Positions 57,900-64,000 of a DNA stretch of 64,000 nucleotides are shown here, piece by piece. The DNA is from Artemisia argyi (Eukaryota > Streptophyta > Magnoliopsida > Asterales > Asteraceae). Under the pieces are notes generated by a model. The model had not been told where the DNA came from. It saw nothing but the letters and a program-made list of their open reading frames with translations, and made no database searches. A program made the translations under genes and the position numbers. Each line of letters begins with the position of its first letter. Within the stretch, counting starts at the first letter, position 1. The DNA is taken from NCBI GenBank assembly GCA_030686995.1, contig CM060709.1, forward strand, positions 268,503,057-268,567,056. Direction: 5' to 3'.

Positions 57900-60800
57900 C
57901 CATGTAAAACCTCGCAAAAATCTATATAATTAAAAACATTTAATTATATATTAATCTCTGTCATTATTTTAATCACCATTTTTACAGGAAAATTTGAAAT
58001 TTTCTTATTATATTAAATGGTCACAATTACGATATTGCAAAATTCACCAAACGACAAAACAAGTTTTTGACACGTTTAACAAAATATTAAAAACTCACTA
58101 ATCCTAATTAATAACAAATTACAACCAAACGGGCCCTTAATAAATTCCAGCCCAACATCCGGTTACTATTCATCAGCCCATGCAAATAGGCCCAACTCCA
58201 AATCTTAATATTTCATTTGATCGACTAGTAATCAAGCTCCAAAACGACTCGCGTATTCTTGATTCTTTCACACGACTCATGAATATTTTTACACCACCTC
58301 GTTTACCACCTAGCCAACTATTAGTGTGTCGAGTGTCATGTTCATAGGACGACTTTTGATACATTTTTAAGAGGCAAAGTGTTCGACAAAAACTCAACCC
58401 AAATCGATTTATAATAAACTCAATTCTTAACCGTTTTGTTTCCCGTTTGTTCCTAAGTGTTTCTAATAACATTTTTAACATGATTTCATGTTTAAATGTC
58501 GTTAATGATCAGCTATATTCATGTGGTACACGATTAAATCAAATTGTGTACAAAATATATATGTGGTCATCTACATGATTCACTAAAGCATGCACCTCAT
58601 TTGAAGCTCTCACAATTGATTTTAATATGATATAATTTCATCCTAGGAACCTATTGTTACTGACAAGATTAGTGCATTTGGTTTCCTTGAAAAATAGTTA
58701 CACTTACGTGTTATAAAAAGTCACCATATATACTCCATGTGCATGCATCCGTATCTATCATTCATCATATTCTCACAAACTTCCTTTCTTCCTTAAAATC
58801 ATCTCTGAAGTTCCAGCAATAATCATACTCACGTTTGGAAGCAAGAAATTGGAATCGGGTTTGATATATTCGACTATTACTTTGGGTTATAATCGAAAGT
58901 GATTGTTTCTTGTGTTTCATTCTTCCACTCTCGACTCTCTACCACCCAAGAGGTGTAGTAAGTTGTTTCAACCTCTTTTCAATTCATTTCACACGTTAAA
59001 TATATTCCATGCATCATGTATATGTTTTGTCGATCATATATAAGCTTTATATATAATTTTTATGTACAAGTTGTCATGTAGTACACGACATGTGGCTAGC
59101 CTCTATCTTAGAAGGCCTAGGAGTCATGTAGCACACATATTTCACGTTTATTTTTACGTTACATGCATCAAACAAACTCATTTTGGAACCTAGTTTAAAT
59201 CGAATACTAAAACACAAAACACCTAGAAATATTCTAAGTCTTTAACTTATATATAAACACGTCCCATGTAGCTCATAAAACGAATGTATAAAATGAAATC
59301 TAACTTAACGAGCACCATATATTTTTATACGACTCAATAGACCACCTAGCTAACTATCATTTTCGTTTATATAACTTGTAAAAATACTCACGTTTCGACA
59401 CTCCAATTACTTCATTTTGATCGGCAAATCACAAGGTTTTCTAAATCTCATTTTATTCAAAAACTTAATAAATTCGATTGGGCTTATACTAAGCCCAATA
59501 AGACTTAACGTTTTATCAGTCCACCAGGCCCATAAAATATATTTTTAGAATCACAAAAGTAACCCAAGTTCAGGCCCAAAACTGTTTTCATGCCCTCGCC
59601 TCTAAATTTCTTAACGGGCCTTTATTTTGGTTCGTTAAGGCCCAATTACATGAAAAATAAGCTTTTTAGCAAATACGATGTTAAAATAAGCTTGTTATTA
59701 ATTAAATAAGCTTCGGAAATTTTTATATAATTTTTCTCATAATTTTTGTACATTTGGACTAAAAATGTAACGCGACGACACCTTCAGGGACTAAAACTGC
59801 CAAACTATTAAAACAAAGGACTGGAACAGTAAAAACAGAAACTATAGGTTATAAAATGACATGTTATTAATTTCCAAACTTAGATTGTAATATTGGACAT
59901 GTAGTGGACTGTAATTACAAATTATATATAAAAAGGACTAACGGTGTAACGCTAACGCCGTTAGTATAAAAAGTATAAAAACTGGAAAAGGACAAGGACC
60001 AACATATTATATTTTACATTCTTATTTTATTTTCTATTTTACGTCACCCATCACGTCATATGCATTTTTATTACATTTTATTTATATATTAGTTATTTTT
60101 ACGTTAATAATATATATAACGACTTTTTAACTAATTATCATTACGTATTATTATCATCATGGTTAAAAAGGAAAAACTTTAGAAATAATAGCACATCTCA
60201 TCATATTATTATAAACATAATAATTCCATTCGCATATCATCTTTTCATCTTAACGATTTATCGTTATTCATTTACCAAATAGTGTTTGGTTAAATTCTCA
60301 GATAAATTTATTTATCAGGTTCCGTATCAAAGACGTTTCCATAATCATTCTCATAATCTCATCCTACTTTACTTTTCACCATCCCCGTATCAATCAAGGT
60401 GAGTCATAGCCCCATTTCAAATACTTGTTTTTAACTCTGTGGGGGAGATACATGCTTACATATACTTTGATAACTTTATAAGTATATGAATAAATTACAT
60501 GATTCAAATCAATTTCCTTATTAATAGTTACCTGATGAAGTTTATGACTTAAGATGTGATATATATATGTTACTGGCAAAATACTTAACTGAAATACTGA
60601 TACTCAGATGATAATGTTTCCAATTTGATTATTGTGGCATGCGATATATGTATGTTACTGGCGAAATGCTTAACTGAAATACTGATACTCAGATGATAAT
60701 GTTTCCAAATTGATTATTGTGGCATGCAACTTGACTATACTATACTATCCTGAATGATTCCATTATCTCTATATGACATTTCTATGTTCAACAGAAATAA

Positions 60801-61740
60801 TTGCTAGGAAGAGCACAAATACTCTAATTACATTATTACCTTGATATTGCCTAAGTTACCTTCATCGCCATAAAGTCCCTCAATCATGAGCCATCAATCA
60901 CTGGTATGTGAACGCGAATATAGTGAACAGCTTCGAAACCTGTTAAGGATTGACCTCCTATCCCACTAATACTTGACGGAATGCCACATGCATGTGGTTA
61001 GTCGTATTAGTCGTGATACACTATATTTGAATAAAAATAGGAATTGGCAAATCACCTATTATAAGAGGGCAAAATTTATCATTGACTTGATAAATCACCT
61101 CTTTTGTTAACGTTTTGCGTGTCATGAGGCTTGGTGCAATATCCATAAGAAAATGTATGTTTTCAACATATATTTAGATACAGTTGTATAGGAATTTGAC
61201 CAGACTTGAATTGTATATGTTATTAAATTAGCATCATGAGTTTCCATCTCATGTTAGGATTATTGATCCCTTATTTGAATTTGACTGAATATCTATATGA
61301 TTTATCTGTGATTATAATCAACATTACTCAATACTTGTTCCATTACTGTTTGTATTTATCATTACCAAATATTCCTGAAATCTATTGAAATAAACGGTTT
61401 TCCATAAAACTCTATGAACTCACCAACCTTTGTGTTGACACTTTTAAGCATGTGTATCTCAGGTAATTTAACGGAGCAGGACAAGACATGGAGCGGGCAT
61501 TTGTTACTCTGATAAATTAAAATGGTGTAAAAATCAAATATGTTATTCTTTCAAGCCTTTATATCTTTTAATAAGATTCTAAATCAAATGGTTCATCTTT
61601 TATCAAAAATATTATTTGAATGACAAATAACTTTCAAAACGCTTCTTTTAAGCCGTTTTATGAGATTATAACTTCGATCCTCCCCGTAACACCCAAATTA
61701 CTTTTCCGCTGCTACAAACTTAAATTTGGGGGTGTTACAG
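57900..61740 (+). repeat. LTR-like DNA, 5' LTR of a Ty3 element (left limit unknown)
   Basis: It ends GGGGGTGTTACA at 61729-61740, directly before a tRNA-iMet-type primer site. Features suited to an LTR: TATA-like 'tatatataaaaagg' at 59925-59938, words such as 'gggactaaaactgcc' (59789), a splice-donor-like AAGGTGAGT (60397-60405), and 'caccaacctttgtgttgaca' before 'tctcaggtaa' near 61420-61470, a layout typical of Asteraceae Tekay LTRs. I did not find the expected TGTAACACC start, so the left end may be truncated or my 57900 limit too far left. Confidence 0.45.
60558..60727 (+). repeat. 85-bp tandem duplication in the LTR-like region
   Basis: Two adjacent copies, 60558-60642 and 60643-60727, both with 'gttactggc.aaat.ctta' and 'actgatactcagatgataat', ending 'tattgtggcatgc'. 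Confidence 0.9.
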
Positions 61741-61757
61741 ATTGGGATCGGAGATAG
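61741..61757 (+). promoter_or_regulatory. Primer-binding-like site (tRNA-iMet type, degraded)
   Basis: GATTGGGATCGGAGATA directly after the LTR end resembles the common plant site TTGGTATCAGAGC with three or so mismatches. Confidence 0.5.
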
Positions 61758-61999
61758 AGTTATAGAGAATTAAATGTTTTCAAACATTAAACTATAACTA
61801 CACTTTCAAAATAAATGATTTTTACACCATGCCATTTTATGCCCTCCGTGTCTGCAGCCTGCCGTGCTCAATACATTATCTGTTGAAATTATCTGACATG
61901 TTTAAAAATTACTCTTATACAATAATTATTTCATCTGTACTGTTATATCTTTAACATACAAAATCCTCATAAAATATTATTCTTGGTTACTACAGTAAC

Positions 62000-62836
62000 A
62001 TGTCTTCAGAAACTCCCGTGAATATCAAAACTACTCTCCATAATACTAATAACTCACCTATCAATCAAAATTCTCCGAATACTGAAGATCCTTACATACA
62101 AATATCACAACCCAAACCGGATATAGAACTCACTCAGAGATCACCTCCATCGTCACCTATTCGTTCACCTTTACGTCAAAAACTCAGGAGAGCTACCGAA
62201 TCATATGAAGATTTGATTGGTGGCCAGGCAACATTCAAAGTTGGACAAAGTTCAAGCCAAGGAATGCCGTGGAAGAATGTTGAGCCAAATTCTCCGTTAC
62301 CCATTACTTCAGAATCCTCAATACCAGATTTTCCAAATAATTTATCCTCACCTAACTCGCCCGACTACAATATAAGCACTCCTGATACAATATCGAATCT
62401 TATTTATCGACAAGCCAGCATATTGGATGCTCACACTGAACAGCTAAAAGGGTTACGACCAACTCAATTTGAATGGTACGACCGTAACCTTGACGCATTG
62501 TTCAAAAGGGCGGATGCTGAGAGACGAACAATGTGTGAGTTAGGAATAAAGATTAATGAGATAAAGGACAATACCAACTAGGAGCTTGGAAGCTTGGACT
62601 CCAGGGTCCGTTGTGCAAGAAGAGAAAACGGTCATACACATGGAAGAATTGAAGATATTGAAAGAACCCTATGGATGGCCAGAGACGCAGCCAGAAACCA
62701 GGGTCAAAAGATTTCCGCATTAGAGACTATGTTGGCAAATCAAATGAACATGTGTCAAGAACATTTCTCAAACATGGAAGCTGCACAACTTAAACTTGAG
62801 AAAGAAGTTAGATATATACGTCAGCGGCATAACTAA
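62000..62836 (+). pseudogene. gag-like leading frame of the right-edge element, one in-frame stop
   Basis: Opens MSSETPVNIKTTLHNTNNSP, with a Ser/Pro-rich first ~125 codons, then a helical, charged part (QASILDAHTEQLKGLR, TLWMARDAARNQGQKISALE) likely to form a coiled coil. A TAG at 62579-62581 interrupts the frame, which then continues in phase to a stop at 62834-62836, about 278 codons in all. The coiled-coil part is compatible with an N-terminal gag region, but I do not see the capsid core motifs expected next. Confidence 0.5.
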
Positions 62837-63486
62837 TCTTAAGTTTACAAGTATCCTTGTTGTACCTAGTAAACCAAATAGTTTTGGTTAATATTTCATG
62901 TAATGTTCAATAAATCTGAAACTTCAGAACTTGTAATCAAATCATAATGTATAATAACCTCCTTTCTGTTATATCTCTATGTTATGAATCGATCTTTCCT
63001 TTCATATCAGTCATGCATGTAATGAATACTCATATCTTCATGCAAATATCTCATCATTTGTTATTTTCTTTGATGACCAAATGATTCTACGCAGATCAAT
63101 TCAGTCAAGTTATTAATATTCTGTTTACATCTGTAATGTTATTCAAATCTATCGTAAGATTTCTTTCAATCGTTAGAATTTCTTAAACATACCATAATTA
63201 ACCCAAAATCTTAAGAATTGTCTAAAAATCAATTCTTGAAAGGGAATTTAAAGAATGAAGAAAAGATTATTGAATTTCAGTTTTAGTAGACAAGTCGGTT
63301 TGTTCCTTAGTAATCCCATATCAAGAGTTGATCATTTATATATGATACAACACAGACATATCTTGAAATTAAATTACAGTAGGGAGTCAATTCAGTCTAT
63401 CATCAATGAAATAATTAACTTCATTATTTGAATTATTCTGATATTATATGGATTCTAATGTTGAATTTCATTAATGATTTCAGAAA
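62837..63486 (+). other. Gap between the two gag-like frames
   Basis: AT-rich, no coding signal. It lies where the gag capsid core would be expected. Confidence 0.5.
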
Positions 63487-64000
63487 ATGGACAACATGAA
63501 CAATGCATATTCTTCATCATCATCAGAAATCACCATGATTCCTGGAGCTATCAAGAAATTGGTAAATGACATAGTGTCGGTGGTACTAGAAGGGACTATC
63601 GTAGTTTATCCGAGAAGAGAGACGGGTATACTTGGTAAGCACCACCCTGCAAGTTTCATGAAGTATAGGCCACCTCACTTAAAGATTCAAGAAGGAATGA
63701 TCAAACCTACCATCAACCATAATCAAGGAATTAGGCACGGGGTTATACCTAATGGAAATAACCAAAAGCGAAAACTCCCCCAAATAGGAACCATCAACCC
63801 CATCTACTGCAACATCATCAATGCTCAAGACCGTTATCGTAAACATCTAGAAGATCGTATGAACTATCAACGTCAGCTAGAATACAACCAGAAAGCTAAT
63901 AGAAACTGCCTCGTCACACCTGTTACTGGAAGTGGTTATCGTGTAAGTCAACCCTTGTGTCAAAAATGCAACAAGCATCACACAGGAATCTGCATGGTTA
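63487..64000 (+). CDS. Second gag-like frame, partial at the right edge
   Basis: An ATG at 63487 opens MDNMNNAYSSSSSEITMIPG, and the frame stays open to the window end (about 171 codons). Near the edge it has PLCQKCNKHHTGIC (CX2CX3HX4C-like spacing), a zinc-finger type seen ahead of the CCHC knuckle in Asteraceae Tekay gag proteins. The segment before it is basic and Asn-rich and lacks the capsid motifs seen in elements A and B. Probably the nucleocapsid part of gag in a Ty3 chromovirus-like element whose pol lies beyond 64000. Confidence 0.5.
   Translation, partial: MDNMNNAYSSSSSEITMIPGAIKKLVNDIVSVVLEGTIVVYPRRETGILGKHHPASFMKYRPPHLKIQEGMIKPTINHNQGIRHGVIPNGNNQKRKLPQIGTINPIYCNIINAQDRYRKHLEDRMNYQRQLEYNQKANRNCLVTPVTGSGYRVSQPLCQKCNKHHTGICMV

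Noticed and set aside
59767..59780. TGTAACGCGACG as the start of the LTR ending at 61740
   Set aside because: It does not mirror the GGGGGTGTTACA end, and LTR-like words continue upstream of it.

Overview
The window is nuclear DNA from a flowering plant. It is AT-rich, intron-bearing and dominated by transposable elements. Elements with Athila-type reverse transcriptase and a PBS reading TGGCGCCGCTGCCGGGGA, an Athila ORF1-like remnant, RTE LINE tails and one plant-specific GRDP gene all point to a eudicot. From the style of the repeats I favour Asteraceae, as an inference. I recognise no bacterial gene, functional rRNA or tRNA gene, or CRISPR array.

Region 1, 1-26391: two nested Ty3/gypsy elements of the Athila lineage. 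Element A (1141-16506, + strand) is complete: 4.0-kb LTRs, PBS, gag, pol, PPT and a 5-bp target duplication CTTTC (1136-1140 and 16507-16511). By eye the LTRs differ at about 36 positions (about 0.9%), so the insertion is young. Its gag has one frame change and one in-frame stop. Element A sits inside the integrase of an older, decayed, diverged relative on the minus strand (host element B, 16507-26391 plus 1-1140). B's 3' LTR lies left of the window.

Region 2, 26392-34450: a probable chromovirus 3' end with LTR, a palindrome-rich patch, two unrecognised small coding regions (29673-30025, with a frameshift, and 31071-31427), a minus-strand RPA70-like pseudogene typical of Helitron cargo, and a 1-kb degenerate minisatellite.

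Region 3, 34450-48840: layered DNA transposons. There are two hAT-type elements with clear 8-bp target duplications, one carrying a Mutator-type element with a 9-bp duplication. A short Helitron (38167-39123) carries a SINE-like retroposon with a 5S-rRNA-like internal promoter, a poly-A tail and a 17-bp target duplication. Further on are MITEs, a PIF/Harbinger fragment, an Athila ORF1-like pseudogene, a hAT transposase pseudogene and a 2.8-kb non-autonomous Helitron (45995-48840).

Region 4, 48841-55577: the only clearly intact cellular gene, a GRDP (DUF1399) family gene on the minus strand. Its seven exons join without a frame break into 735 codons plus a stop. Its long intron 4 contains a 5'-truncated RTE LINE, and intron 1 contains another RTE tail.

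Region 5, 55578-64000: a MITE with TAA target sites, another RTE tail, a long LTR-like stretch ending at 61740, a primer-binding-like site, and gag-like coding pieces that run off the right edge. These appear to lack the capsid core domain.
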